Shown: positions 1 to 10,250, counted from the stretch's first letter. The stretch: DNA of 64,000 nt from Candidula unifasciata (GCA_905116865.2 CAJHNH020002707.1:1-64000), one strand, 5' to 3'. Notes: generated by a model not told the origin, from the sequence alone. Numbers and translations: made by a program.

Positions 1-1090
1 GGGCTTACAGTCCATTGAGAAATGGGGAATTTTTAAAACAGGAACTTTTCAAAACAACAAATTACATGCTTTTGATACGTTTTCACTCTCATGTTGTCAT
101 CTCCAGCATCAGACTTCCACGAGGTAGATGCACGTGATTTGTCATTTGTGTGCAGGATAAGTGATTAAATTAATGACTATCTACTGCTGCGCATGTGAAC
201 GGATTTTTATCTCGACACGTTAGTCAAGTATTACTTTTTTTTAGAAACGGGATAGGGGGAGGGGGTCAGATTATTAGTCAAAAAAAAAAAAAATGAAATA
301 AATTAGTTGCTTTGAGAAAACAGCAGAAATTGTGCAATTCTAAATTACGAAATCACAAGCACGTGGGAAAAATTCCTGTTGATCCTTACAGGAGATTTCG
401 AGATATTTGTTAAAGTGTAGGGTAAGACTTTTGAAACGCACTTTAATAAAGCAAAAATTGTCGTAATAGACGTCCTGAGCTCTCTTTTCCTGAAATTTCT
501 AAAATCGGAACGGAAATTATACAATAATGTAGCGTAGCGTCGAAAAGTTAAGAGGAATGTACGCACCTAATTACTTCCGGCTGACCTCAGTTCTCCCGTG
601 TTTACATTAAATCAGGCATTGTTTTTTCTCATTTTGCCTACATTATCTGTCACTTATTTCATTTTCCAACTGGAATTCAACGTTGATTACGAAGAGAAAC
701 CAAACATGTGTACTTGTTGAAGCAAACACTCATGTCAGTTTTAACAAGCCACATTAGGCACAACAATTGTTCTTTAAACATAAATAACAAGAGAAAACCG
801 GACAACTGGGAGAGTTATTATTTTCGTCTATATATGTTATATGTAAACTACTGAGCGTAAATATGCCTAGAAAAATCACGCCATCTAAAAAATGCCGGGG
901 TTGGTTCTGCGACGTCCTGTAAAGGATACGCAACTAACTTATGTTGTATGTTTGTATTGGAAGAGCTCAGAATGTTTAAAATCTTGAGAAACACATTTCC
1001 TCCCCTTTATGTGTACAGAAACGCTTGCAAAATACCAGAGGTCTGAATATAAAAGAAATTGTGGTAAAAACTGAAATAAGCATGTCACAG
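1..1090. other. AT-rich intergenic DNA, nothing recognised
   Basis: No convincing reading frame, repeat family or RNA gene seen. Contains short homopolymer runs such as the A-run near 279-292. The only frames are short and resemble no family I know. Confidence 0.5.
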
Positions 1091-1285
1091 TCTGAGGAGT
1101 AGTCGTGGCGAAGCGGCTAGACGTTAGCCAGCGGATCGGAAGGTCGTGGGCTTGCTCCCTGGCGGAGCCGGACTTTTTTCAAAAATGACCATGTCTGCCA
1201 GGTCGACACTGCCTTGAGTCTGTACCGGGTGCAGTCCTGGGAAGAGAAGGCCCTATATAGTAAAGCCCTATATACCTAATACTCC
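1091..1285 (+). repeat. tRNA-derived SINE (SINE-V), copy 1
   Basis: A tRNA-like head carries an A box TGGCGAAGCGG at 1106-1116 that fits the pol III consensus TRGYNNANNGG. A weaker B box GGGCTTGCTCC lies at 1148-1158, with 31 bases between them, which is tRNA-like spacing. The head is followed by a short T run and an unrelated body. A diverged relative with the same order (GTGGATCAGAAGGCGATGG, then a T run) lies at 48950-49110. It is too degenerate to be a real tRNA gene and lacks a foldable acceptor stem, so a SINE head is the better reading. Confidence 0.6.
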
Positions 1286-1900
1286 AGTGTCACATAACGC
1301 TCGTGTCGCGTGCCTGTTCGTGAGAACCAACAGCACTCTGAAATAGTATAATGTTGAGTTGTCGGCTAGTATTGGTCTAAAGGGTATCCCATGGCCAATA
1401 CACACACAACCTATTTTAGGAGTAGGACAACTCAAGCTATGGCACTACAGAATATATAATATTCCTAGGCGCAACTTGGCTGGACGTCCCAGCTACTACA
1501 AGAAGATAGCCCCCTGGCTATGATATTGTATTATCACAGCCATGTTAACACAAATTAGTATTTCTGGTTATACGTACATATACTCTAGCCAGTTTGAACA
1601 GTGAATGATGGACACTCAAGTCAATAATGAAAACTTAAGACATGTAATAAATGCAACATATATATCATATACGACTCAAGAAAAGATATTCAAGAACAAC
1701 TGGAATAATGAGAGATCAAAACCAAAGCAACATTGACGGATCCTTGAAGAGATTCCTAGAGACAATCTGACTTCATCATGGTGACTCAGAGTGGACCTGT
1801 AAATATAGAACAATGCATCAAACCACAGAGGCTCTCTACTTATCTAGTCAAGGTTGGCGTCACTGCACTCATCAGTTCATGATGACGTGAACAGGCTGAC
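1285..1900 (+). repeat. Dispersed repeat of unknown class, copy 1
   Basis: Collinear with 7505-8130. Shared blocks include GTATTGGTCTAA, a GGCCAATA block, AATATTCCTAGGC followed by CTTGGCTGGAC, and CATGTTAACACA. Further along, CAATGAAAA with CATGTAAT blocks and an ACTTCATC block keep the order. Similarity is strong for the first 280 bases and weaker after that. No reverse transcriptase, terminal repeats or tRNA-like boxes were seen, so the class is unknown. It may be a non-autonomous transposon or the 3' untranslated part of a LINE. Confidence 0.6.
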
Positions 1901-2085
1901 ACATTTGGGAATGTTCACTTTGATGGTTGTTCTGGTTAAAAAAAAAAATTCAAAAACAGAGTTCAATCACTGGAGCCCAAACAAGCTCCAGGAGAGGGTA
2001 CTCTAGTGTAATGTTTGCCCTGGTGGCCTGGAACAACATCATCTCTCAACATTCACATCTGCACTTGTAGTCACACAGACCACCA

Positions 2086-2093
<8 letters not shown>

Positions 2094-2170
<77 letters not shown>

Positions 2171-2176
2171 ATATAT
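2094..2176. repeat. (TA)n microsatellite
   Basis: About 80 bases of nearly pure TA dinucleotide. The short frames over it are artefacts of the repeat. Confidence 0.95.
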
Positions 2177-2618
2177 CTAATGTATGTATATAATATGCCA
2201 CCGACCGACCCAAGTCGACCCTGGGTTGTGTTAGTGTCTGCTATAAAAACATCCTGACGTCACGGTGTGTCGCTCGCTGCGCGAAGAAGCTGTGCGTTGA
2301 CCCAATTAAATCTACCGGCTTCAATCACTTCATTCAAATTCCTTACTAGTTAGTTAGAGAACGATTAGCCTGCTAGACTAATACATTAATATTGCGTTAG
2401 GTACGGCACCAACTCTATGCTAGAAAAGGGGAAGTTTTGATTTAGGTACTGTGGGCACCATCGGCGGGTAAGAGGCGCCAACTCCCCCCCCCCCTCCCCC
2501 CCCCCTCCCCCGCTGCCTTGCAGGGTAAGTCTCTTCAGACAAAGGCTATTGGATTCAAACAATATACACACCGGCGGAAGTCAAGGCGAAACCACCGCTG
2601 TACTATCCCTCGTAAATC

Positions 2619-2975
2619 ATGCCTCAAAATAATATGAATTCAGATAACGACGTAAATGGGGATTCCAGTGGAATCACCTCGTCCGGTAGGGAGAATCATG
2701 TTTTACGGGTGACACCCGACCGTCACCCGGCTACTGTAGAAAAAGTAAATGGTAGAAAGATTCTGAACATTGGTACATGGAATGTCAGAACACTCGTACA
2801 AAACGGAAAGCTGGATAACAACAAGATAGAAATGAAAAGAATGAACATCGACATATTAGGAATTAGTGAAATGCGATGGCCAGGAGCAGGGGGAAAGTAT
2901 TCAGATCAGCACATAATTATTTACTCGGTTGGAAAAGAATATAGTAAGGGAGTTGGTATTATTTTTGGATTCTAA
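2619..2975 (+). pseudogene. RTE-A endonuclease domain, N-terminal half (broken)
   Basis: 118 codons from an ATG. Residues about 46-118 carry the APE-like endonuclease start: GTWNVRT (metal-binding Asn), ILGISEMRW (catalytic Glu) and IIYSVGKEYSKGVGIIF. This pattern is familiar from the endonuclease part of RTE elements, often annotated in animals as craniofacial development protein 2-like. The frame stops at 2973-2975. The rest of the domain resumes in other frames: about 3060-3125 (CAPGPDCSEKDIDAFYDG) and 3375-3710 (DELDMAVDQC, NTWFKHHPRRLWTW, RNQIDYIL, GADCFSYHVPVV). In the last motif the usual SDH reads SYH. Confidence 0.85.
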
Positions 2976-3164
2976 GAACTCGGAAACTTTGAAAGGATTT
3001 TGGACAATATCAGATAGAGTACTATTAGTAAAACTTCACAGGAGACTGTGACATCAACTTAGTACAAATTTGTGCCCCAGGACCAGATTGTTCAGAGAAA
3101 GATATTGACGCATTTTATGACGGAATAAACTAACAGGGAGCAAGTACAGCAGGGTTCTACCAGT

Positions 3165-3370
3165 CGTCAGTAGAAGATATCCTCTTCGACAAGTGTTTCG
3201 GCTGCCTCGCCCAGTTTTTTAAGTTTTCGTTTCCGTTCATTACCGCGCAATCCTAGTCCTTTAACCACATTGTAGAAGTGGAAACGAGACCTCTCACTCC
3301 CACTTCGACGGCAAAGACACGTACTGTGTACGCCTTGTCTCTCCTCAGATCGGCTGCTAAGTCATAGTTA
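3165..3370 (-). mobile_element. Nested antisense fragment of the R2-like LINE C-terminus
   Basis: The reverse complement of this stretch closely matches 63580-63750. It encodes the same run of residues (EAYTVRVFAVEVG-like, then RGLVST, then the GNERKR and LGEAAE blocks). It interrupts the endonuclease of RTE-A between the codons for FYDG and DELDMAVDQC. In the antisense RTE-A copy at 35960-37386 these codons are adjacent (FYDEFVMAVDQC). About 40 further bases of unknown origin (3127-3165) belong to the insert. No clear target-site duplication was found. Confidence 0.75.
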
Positions 3371-3939
3371 GATGAGTTAGATATGGCTGTTGATCAATGC
3401 AAAAATTGTGAAGTAACAATGGTACTTAATAGGAAGTGAAAAAGTTTACGGAAAAACGGGTGGCTATGGCCTAGGAGAAAAAGTGAAAGACTAATAGCAT
3501 GGGCTGAGTCGCGCATCTTGATAATAGGTAACACCTGGTTTAAACACCATCCTCGAAGATTGTGGACTTGGAAAAGTCCTGGTGATGATGTACGCAATCA
3601 GATTGATTATATTTTGATTTCAAGACGATTCCGGAGCAGATTAGTTGGAACAAAAACTAGACCAGGAGCAGACTGCTTTAGCTACCATGTTCCAGTTGTA
3701 GGAAAAAATTAGAATAAAACGAAAGAACATTAGACAATCACCACACAACATGAAGTTAAATTTAGGAATTCTTAGAACGGATGAAGAAATTAAGGAACAG
3801 TACAATGTCACTGTACAAAACCGGTATAACGGAAATTATACAGACTATTGATGAACAGATGGATATGTTGCGTGAGTAAATTCAGCAGACATCACAAGAG
3901 ACAATCCCACCAACCCATAGAGTTGCAAAAAAGAAATGA

Positions 3940-4764
3940 ATGTCAACCGAAATTCTGCAGTTGATGGATGAAGGAAGGAAGAAAAAGAATGATAAAGAAG
4001 AATACTTTAGAATACAAAAAGAAATAGTGAACAAATGCAAAGTGGCTAAAGAAGCCTGGCTGAAACAAATGTGTACAGAGATTGGGGAAAATCACAGGAA
4101 AGTCTCACATTCCATGCACCAACAGATAAATATGTTAACAGGACAAATGACACGTAACAGCACTGGATGTTTGAAATCAAAAGATGGTGGCTTTTTAATG
4201 GGACATAGTAATATAATTAACAGATGGACAGAGTATATAGGGGAATTGTATGGTGATAATAGACCAGATGTAGAACTGCAGATCAACAATGATGGTCCAC
4301 CAATAATGACTGCACAAGTTGAGGAGGCAATACATCATGTGAAGAAAGGAAAAGCACCCGGGCCAGACAACATCTCACTGGAAGGAATCGAAGTACTGGG
4401 AGATTTTGGAATTGAAATAATAACTAAACTTTTAAATGATATTTATAATGGTGGGTATATTCCAAATGACATTTTAAAATCCATATTTATAGCTCTGCCA
4501 AAGAAACCAGGCACATTAAAATTTGAATACCATCGCACAATAAGTCTTATGAGTCACACGACTAAGATTTTACTGAGAATAATTATGAGAAGAATAAGAA
4601 ACAAAATGAAACCAGAAATCAGCGATGAACAGTGTGGATTTGTAGAAGGAAGAGGTACAAACAATGCCATATACATCCCAGGGACATTGTCAGAAAGAGC
4701 TATAGAAGTAAAGACTGATTTGTACTTGTGCTTCATAATCTATACAAAAAATGTGACTGTGTGA
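3940..4764 (+). pseudogene. RTE-A reverse transcriptase, fingers/palm part (broken)
   Basis: 274 codons open. Residues about 128-160 hold the RT motif GKAPGPDNISLEG, followed by LLNDIYNGGYIPNDI, FIALPKKPGTLKFEYHRTIS and EQCGFVEGRGTNNAIYI. Just before the palm Asp motif the frame breaks: LYLCFIIYTKNVTV followed by a stop, against LYLCFIDYTKAF in the copy at 50397-50440. The aspartate of motif A is therefore Ile here. This is the best-kept RT finger region of the family in the window. Confidence 0.85.
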
Positions 4765-5032
4765 AGCATGAAGAAGTAATACAACTTAGAAAAACTAAAC
4801 ATTGATGTTAAAGATCTACGAATAATACAGAATATGTAATGGCAGCAAACAACAGTTGGAAGAATTAACAACTGTTTAGGTACATTTCAAAGCATAAAGA
4901 GGGTCGTACGACAAGCATGTGTACTGTCACCTGATTTGTTTTCAATATACAGTGAATATATAATGAGATCTTTAATTGATATGCCCGGAATTGTGGATGG
5001 TGGGCACAATATAAACAATTTATGACACAGTC

Positions 5033-5788
5033 TTGATAGCAACAAGTCAGGAAGAACTACAGGAAATGATAGACATTCTGGTGTTAGAAAGTGGAAGAAT
5101 GGGTCTCAGTTTGAATAATGGGAAGACAGACGTAATGGTGGTATCAAAGAAACGAATCATTCCTAAATGTGTAATAAAAGTCGATGGTGATATTTTAGGA
5201 CAAGTACAGAATTTTAAGTATCTGGGCACATGCATAACATCAGATGGAAGATGCATAACTGAGATAAGAAACAGAACAGGACAGGCAAAAACTGCATTTC
5301 ATAAAATGAAAAACATCTTGTGCAATATATCCTTGTCATTGAGAGTTAGAAAAAGAATTCTTGCCTGCTGCATACATCCAGTTTTAACATATGGCTGTGA
5401 ATCCTGGACAATCGGTAGGCAGGCCAGACAATTTTTAGAGGTCTCAGAGATGTGGTTTTACAGAAGAATTCTTAGAATACCTTGGAGCGTCAAAAAGAGC
5501 AACCAAGAGGTTTTGAAAGAGGCGAGAGCCCCAAGACAACTTATCACAGACATCAGAAGGAGACAGTCATCATTTTTCGGCCATGATATGAGAAGAGGGA
5601 AAAAAGAACATGTTGTGACGACTGAAAAGATCTGTGGAAGGAGGGATAGAGGAAGACAACGAGTGAAGATGCTTGACAGTCTTGCTGCATGGGGTGGAGG
5701 TGTGTCGGCACCCGAACTGATACATGCTGCAGGAGATCGCAGATTATGGAGAGGCATGATCGCCCACGCCAGTCGGCAAGGCACCTGA
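5033..5788 (+). pseudogene. RTE-A RT C-terminal (thumb) domain
   Basis: 251 codons. It begins just after the palm catalytic box and covers GLSLNNGKTDVMVVSKKR, FKYLGTCITSDGRC, LTYGCESWTIG, FYRRILRIPW, SSFFGHDMRRGK and a basic C-terminus. These are standard blocks of RTE-type RTs. The upstream YADD box (LRYADDTVLIA in the copy at 50688-50715) has lost 11 bases here between 5022 and 5023. The RT is therefore catalytically dead and frameshifted. The 3' end runs straight into the GAT/TGA tail. Confidence 0.85.
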
Positions 5789-5889
5789 TGATGATGATGA
5801 TGAAATCAAAGAATATAAATATTATTAAAGCAGGAAGAGGAAAATTGGAAAGGCGGAAAGAACAATCTAGGAGTTACTAAACTAACCGG

Positions 5890-7165
5890 ATTCATCTGTA
5901 CCAGTTGATATACTAGAGGTCATAAAGAATCATTTAAGCTTTCAGAGGCTCAGGTTAGTGAGACTAAAAACGATCAACACATTAACAAAACAACTGGTAG
6001 TGATTCAATTTGCCCAAAAAAAGAGGACGAAAGTGGTGGACACATAAACAAAGATATTGCTGTGCAAACTTTCTAGAAATCTAGACAACAGAAAGAAATT
6101 CTACACGAATCGAAGAATGGTACTATCCCAAAACTAGCAAAGAAAGGAAGCTTAGGAAACCAATAACTGGAGAGGTATACTATTACTATCGACAACAAGT
6201 AAAAACTTCGGCTGGATTATTTTATAGAGTGACCCAAATATTTATAGTAAAATTGGGCAACAGCGAATAGTCTTTAGAAAGGTGAAATCATACACTGATA
6301 ATATCTTCAAGATAATACAATAACTAACGAAAGGAATAGTACTAAATCAAAGTCGTCGCAGATGTTAAAAACGCTTTGTATAGTCTAAATGGTGAATTCG
6401 TGTAGAAGAGCATGCGTCACTAGGGCATACCACAGAAGTGAGTCGATGTGATCACAGCAGTGCAAGGCTGCCAATAATAATCACAAAACAGAAAGGTTCT
6501 TTGTCAGCATAGGGGTTAGGCAGGGATCCATAATATCACACTGTTGGTTTAACGTGGCTTTGATTTTCTGAGGACAGAAGAGACATAAGAGACTTGGTCC
6601 GATTTTATAGAATGTGGGCTATGCTGGTGACAGCAACATCAGTTCAAGTGGCTTTGTGGAGGTACATAAAACGAATGAAAGACTTTCGACAACGAAATTT
6701 AACAAGGGGCCCAATATACACATTAGTAAAACAAAAGAAATAACAAAATAATCAGGAAACATAACATTTGAATTTTCCGACCAAAGAAGCAATAGAAGAG
6801 GATGAGAATGTAAAATTACTCCAGATGTCGATTCTTAAAAACTTTAAACAAAGCAACAACAACAACAACAACAAAAAAAACTATTTGCCAGCGCTAACAC
6901 TATACAGCAATCACATGGAATTGATTTGGAGACAATCATTTTAAATATACAAGACAAAAAAAAAAAAAAAGCTTGTATACACAATTGATTGTCATAACAT
7001 TACAGCAGGTATTACGCTAAATTAAATACTTGTCAAAATATAGTTTGTACATGTTTGCATAACCTCCCATAACACATTAGCATTGACAGCTCTTCGATGG
7101 ACGGCTGATTGAAAAAGGACACGTGGACAACCTAACAAAAGTCGGAAAAAGACAGGAAAAACAAA
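5890..7165 (+). mobile_element. Very decayed LINE, sense strand (LINE-C-like)
   Basis: Scattered RT blocks survive in changing frames. A KLAKKG block near 6133 is followed by NNWRGILLLLSTTSKNFGWI at about 6162-6220 (the usual NWRGITLLSV motif). Next come VADVKNALYSL near 6354 (motif A with the Asp retained) and a VRQG-like block near 6515. ALRWTADxKRTRGQPNKSRKK lies near 7088-7145 (the usual ALxWTPEGKRKRGRPKTTWRR tail). The order is right for one element of about 1.3 kb. It is too degraded to place firmly, but it resembles the LINE at 8842-10152. Confidence 0.55.
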
Positions 7166-7244
7166 ATAAAATTATTAAATATAAAATGTCAAGGGATACC
7201 ATAGGCAGAAAGCAGACATACCTGCAGTAATGTAGCTAACTGGT

Positions 7245-7400
7245 GAATGTCCTAGGCGTCAGCATGGCTTGATGTTTTACCCCATTAGGACGTCATATCG
7301 AGCGACTAAATATCCAGTGACACAAAGTGCGACCATTCGGATGAGAATCACCCGTGGACAGGGACCCAGAAACCTCCTTTAACCAATCATCATAGGTTCT
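7245..7400 (-). repeat. SINE-D copy, antisense
   Basis: Shares the blocks GTGACACAAAGTGC, CATTCGGATGAGAATCACCC and GGGACCCAGAAACC with other antisense SINE-D copies (57780-58390, 60722-60910). The 5' half of the unit is missing. Confidence 0.65.
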
Positions 7401-7503
7401 CGTTATGCCTATTGGAACATGAGGCTTCAGAAAGGACTTTCCATGCTTTCCTGTCCTGTGCAATCTTCTGTGCAGTTTTCCATGTCAAAGATGCCGCACT
7501 CAG
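7395..7503 (-). mobile_element. LINE RT extreme C-terminus fragment
   Basis: Reading the minus strand gives ASLTWKTAQKIAQDRKAW followed by KVLSEASC. This matches the end of many LINE RTs (LTWxxxxxxAQDRxxWRxLVxALC). It may be the 3' tail of the antisense LINE at 8842-10152, separated from it by the repeat at 7505-8130, but the link is inferred from order and orientation only. Confidence 0.5.
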
Positions 7504-7504
7504 G

Positions 7505-8130
7505 TCACTTCCTGTCACATATCACTCCTGTCACGTGCCTGATGTAAGGATGTCTCCTTCAGAACCAGCAGCACTCAGAAATAATTATGTTGAGTCGTTT
7601 GGCTCGTATTGGTCTAAGGGATTCCCCGTGGCCAATATACGCTCAACTTATTTCTGGAGTAGGGCAACTCAAGTATTGGCACTACAAAATATATCAGTAT
7701 ATGAATACAATATTCCTAGGCACACTTGGCTGGACACCCCCACTACTTACTAAAGAAAGCCCCCAGGTTATGATAAGTCATTATCATAACCATGTTAACA
7801 CATATAGTTAAGATTCATTCACACAAAAATGCTAAACACTTAAAAAGGTGAAATAGAGAAACCTAAGTCAGCAATGAAAATGAATGCATGTAATCATTAT
7901 AACATATATAAATAGAAAATAATGAAGTAGATGCCAGATCACAACTACTGGATTCCAGAATCCACTGTCCAGATTGCAAGAACTCCTAAACAGCCAGAAT
8001 GATCTAGAGATGACACAACTTCATCCTCGGGAAACATAGGAGCTGTGAGGAATAAAGCACATAAGGCATTAAACTTAGCTTCTCCTCTTTCGGTCTATGA
8101 TGCTTCCCTCAGCTTCTGATGATTCGACTG
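7505..8130 (+). repeat. Dispersed repeat of unknown class, copy 2
   Basis: Second copy of the repeat at 1285-1900, with the same block order over roughly 550-600 bases. It lies between an antisense LINE C-terminal fragment (7395-7503) and the body of an antisense LINE (from 8842), so it may be an insertion into that LINE. The short frames here translate to nothing recognisable. Confidence 0.6.
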
Positions 8131-8341
8131 TCTTTGACTCTGGTAATTCTGCTCAACTGGATCAGGTAGTGAAAGAGTACCTCACCATAGAGGACACAGC
8201 AATTGTACCAGTACTCAGGAAGTCTCTCCCACTAGTCCGGTCATAACACTGTCTTTGAGCTACACCAAGCTCTAGCACTGGTAGGCTGTTTGGAATATAT
8301 GTCCCCACATAGTGATGATGTCAGAAACCTTCACAGGTGTT

Positions 8342-8412
8342 AGCTGGTGGGTAGTTGGTTGATAGTTGGTTGAGGGTTGGTGGGTTATGGTTGGTGGGTG
8401 TTGGTTGGACTG
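8342..8412 (+). repeat. GGTTGGTGGGT-like G-rich direct repeat
   Basis: Imperfect tandem copies of TGGTTGGTGGGT/TAGTTGGTTGA fill about 70 bases. Many closely spaced GG and GGG runs lie on the plus strand, which could form a two-layer G-quadruplex. No gene overlaps it. Confidence 0.6.
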
Positions 8413-9237
8413 TGAAACTTCTGCCAGCTCCTCACAAAGGATTCATCCCAAGCATATGAAAGGTCCGAGACATTCCAGATCGCCTTTTTCAAATAAATTA
8501 TACAGGCATCGATTGACACGTCTGGACGTTTGGAAGCCGGCAAGAGAGAATCCCGCCAATTACGCATTTCAGGCGTTGGTAAAAAAGGAGTTCCTAGTAT
8601 ACATGGGCAAGGAGTAAATCGGTTTCTAAGAAACCTCAATTAACTCCTCTAATATATATCCAATATATATACATTTAAAAGTGGAGTTTAGTCAAAGCAA
8701 CTAGAAAATGTAGACATAATAATGTTGCCCAATAAAGGCATATATGTATAGATATAAGGGACTATATCTTTCCGGACGAGTCCAAGTTTGAATTGTGTGC
8801 CGATTACAGGTAGGTCAAGTTACCAGTCTTACGGACTGATGCGTAATGGCTTATCATTCCACGACACTTCCCATCGTCCGTCTCCATGTTGTTTTTGGGC
8901 GCCCCTGTTTTCTCTTTCCCTCTGGTGTCCATGTGAGAGCTGTTTTGGCAGGTATATCAGAAGTCATTCTCATAACGTGGTCAAGCCATTTCCATCGTCT
9001 CTTGGTAATCATACTGTCTAAAGTTTCTTGGTTTGTGGCTTGAAGTAGTTTAATGTTTGAGATTGTATCTGGCTAGAAAATTTTGATAATTCTACGTAGA
9101 CATGTGTGGTGGATGGTGGACAGCTTGTGTGCATCCTTTTTGGTCATTCTCCAGCATTCTGCTCCATAAAGAAGAACTGTCAAAATGATGCTCTTGTAGA
9201 GTCGGAGTTTTGTTCCTCTGCAGTAATTGTTGGATTT

Positions 9238-9642
9238 TCAGATTTGCCTCATCCTTCCAAAAGCAGCTCTAGCTTTGTTCAGGCGTGACTGTATGTCTTC
9301 CTCTGTCCCTCCCAGTAGGGACACCAAACTGCCAAGATATGTGAAATGTTCTACATTTTCAAGTGATTGGTTACTTATGATCACTGGTTGTTGGTTTGGA
9401 CTGTTTGTCATGATCTTAGTTTTCTTTGTATTTATTCTCAGTCCCACCATTTCTGCTGTGCAGTTTCGTTTGTTACTTTTCTCTTGTATATGTTCATTTT
9501 TAAATGATAGGAGTGATATATCATCTGCGAAATCAATGTCCTCAAGCATGGTGAATGGAGTCCATCGTATGCCTCTTAATGTCCTGTTTACTGTGTTCTT
9601 TAGTATCCAATCAATCACAAGGTTGAATAGAATAGATGGCAT
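9238..9642 (-). pseudogene. LINE-C RT, palm motif C and thumb
   Basis: 134 codons. It contains the FADD catalytic box (DIDFADDISLLS), a GLRINTKKTKIM block and the FTYLGSLVS block. It then continues, with a frame change, into the thumb and basic tail down to 8842. The domain is well preserved compared with most LINE pieces here. Confidence 0.8.
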
Positions 9643-9743
9643 AACACATCCCTGTCATACACCCTCTGTACTGGGAAAGATATACTGTAATTTTTTATGC
9701 TCCAGGAAAAGTCTTTAAAGAAGAGAGCAATAATGTTGACTAT

Positions 9744-10145
9744 TTATTCTGGAATTCCATAATGTCGTAAAATTTTCCACAAACAGTCTCTATGGACGCT
9801 GTCAAAAGCTTTCTCAAAGTCAACACAATTAATATATATACTTCTCTGCCATTCATTGCATTGTTCTAAAATGTTATGTATGGCGAAGATGTGCTCAGTT
9901 GTTCCTCTGCCCTTTCTGAATCCTGCTTGTTCCACTCGTAGGCATTTATCTACTTCTTTGTCAAGTCGCATTATGATGATTTTACGAAATATTTTGCTTG
10001 GTACTGAGAGTAGAGTAATTCCACTCCAATTACTGCAGTCTCTTAAGTCTCCTTTTTTGTTGATTTTGACCATTGTTCCCTCAGTCCAGTCATCAGGCAA
10101 CACTTCCTGTTCCCAAATACCCTTGAACAATGGTTCTAGAACCAA
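9744..10145 (-). pseudogene. LINE-C RT, fingers and palm motif A
   Basis: 133 codons with the RT blocks KINKKGDLRDCSNWSGITLL, EQAGFRKGRGTTEHIF and NCVDFEKAFDSVHRD. The Asp of motif A (VDFEKAFDS) is retained. The upstream endonuclease is absent, as expected of a 5'-truncated insertion. Confidence 0.8.
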
Positions 10146-10149
10146 TAGA

Positions 10150-10250
10150 TTGGGTTAATATTAGGGCACCTGGCAACAGCCAGAGAGGGACTTCGAAATT
10201 ACAAAAAAAAAAAAAAAAAAAAAAGTTTTCCACATGGGCACAGCGTTTTT
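10150..10250 (-). repeat. SINE-D 5' part, antisense, with A-rich interior
   Basis: TTAGGGCACCTGGCAACAGCC, an A run (10201-10223) and GTTTTCCACATGGGC match the 60835-60905 copy (TTAGGGCACCCAGCTACAGCC, A-rich, GTTTCCCACATGGGG). The 3' half is missing because it joins the LINE-C 5' end. Confidence 0.6.

Larger units (their letters stand above)
2240..5805 (+). mobile_element. RTE-type non-LTR retrotransposon (RTE-A), near full-length but dead
   Basis: The order is that of an RTE LINE: a 5' untranslated stretch with a C-rich run (2483-2511), an APE-type endonuclease (2619-3710), a reverse transcriptase (3940-5000), an RT C-terminal domain (5033-5788), and a short GAT/TGA microsatellite tail (5785-5803). 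About 3.5 kb is near the usual RTE length of about 3.2 kb plus the nested insert. The coding frame shifts between all pieces (frames 0, 2, 1, 2), so it cannot make a full polyprotein. The tail is shared with the copy at 61046-61318. Other copies: 35960-37386 (minus) and 49988-51200. The exact 5' end is uncertain. Confidence 0.85.
8842..10152 (-). mobile_element. LINE-C non-LTR retrotransposon, 5'-truncated, antisense
   Basis: Reading right to left, the RT runs in order: an interface to about 10145, VLPDDWTEGTMVKINKKGDL, NWSGITLLSVPSKIF, EQAGFRKGRGTTEHI, YINCVDFEKAFDSVH (palm motif A), DIDFADDISLLS (palm motif C), VEHFTYLGSLVS, WLDHVMRM and KRKQGRPKTTWRRT near 8860. One frameshift falls at about 9650-9740 between motifs A and C, so it is a pseudogene. 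The 5' end abuts an antisense SINE-D piece at 10150. The catalytic residues themselves are intact. Confidence 0.85.

Noticed and set aside
1100..1175. True tRNA gene
   Set aside because: A and B boxes are visible but no acceptor-stem pairing and a degenerate B box; a related copy at 48950 shows it is a SINE head.
2015..2257. 80-codon frame over the (TA)n tract
   Set aside because: Its middle is only Tyr/Ile from a TA microsatellite; no domain on either side.
7412..7753. 113-codon plus frame as a gene
   Set aside because: Its first third is the antisense of a LINE C-terminus (7395-7503) and the rest is the dispersed repeat also found at 1285.
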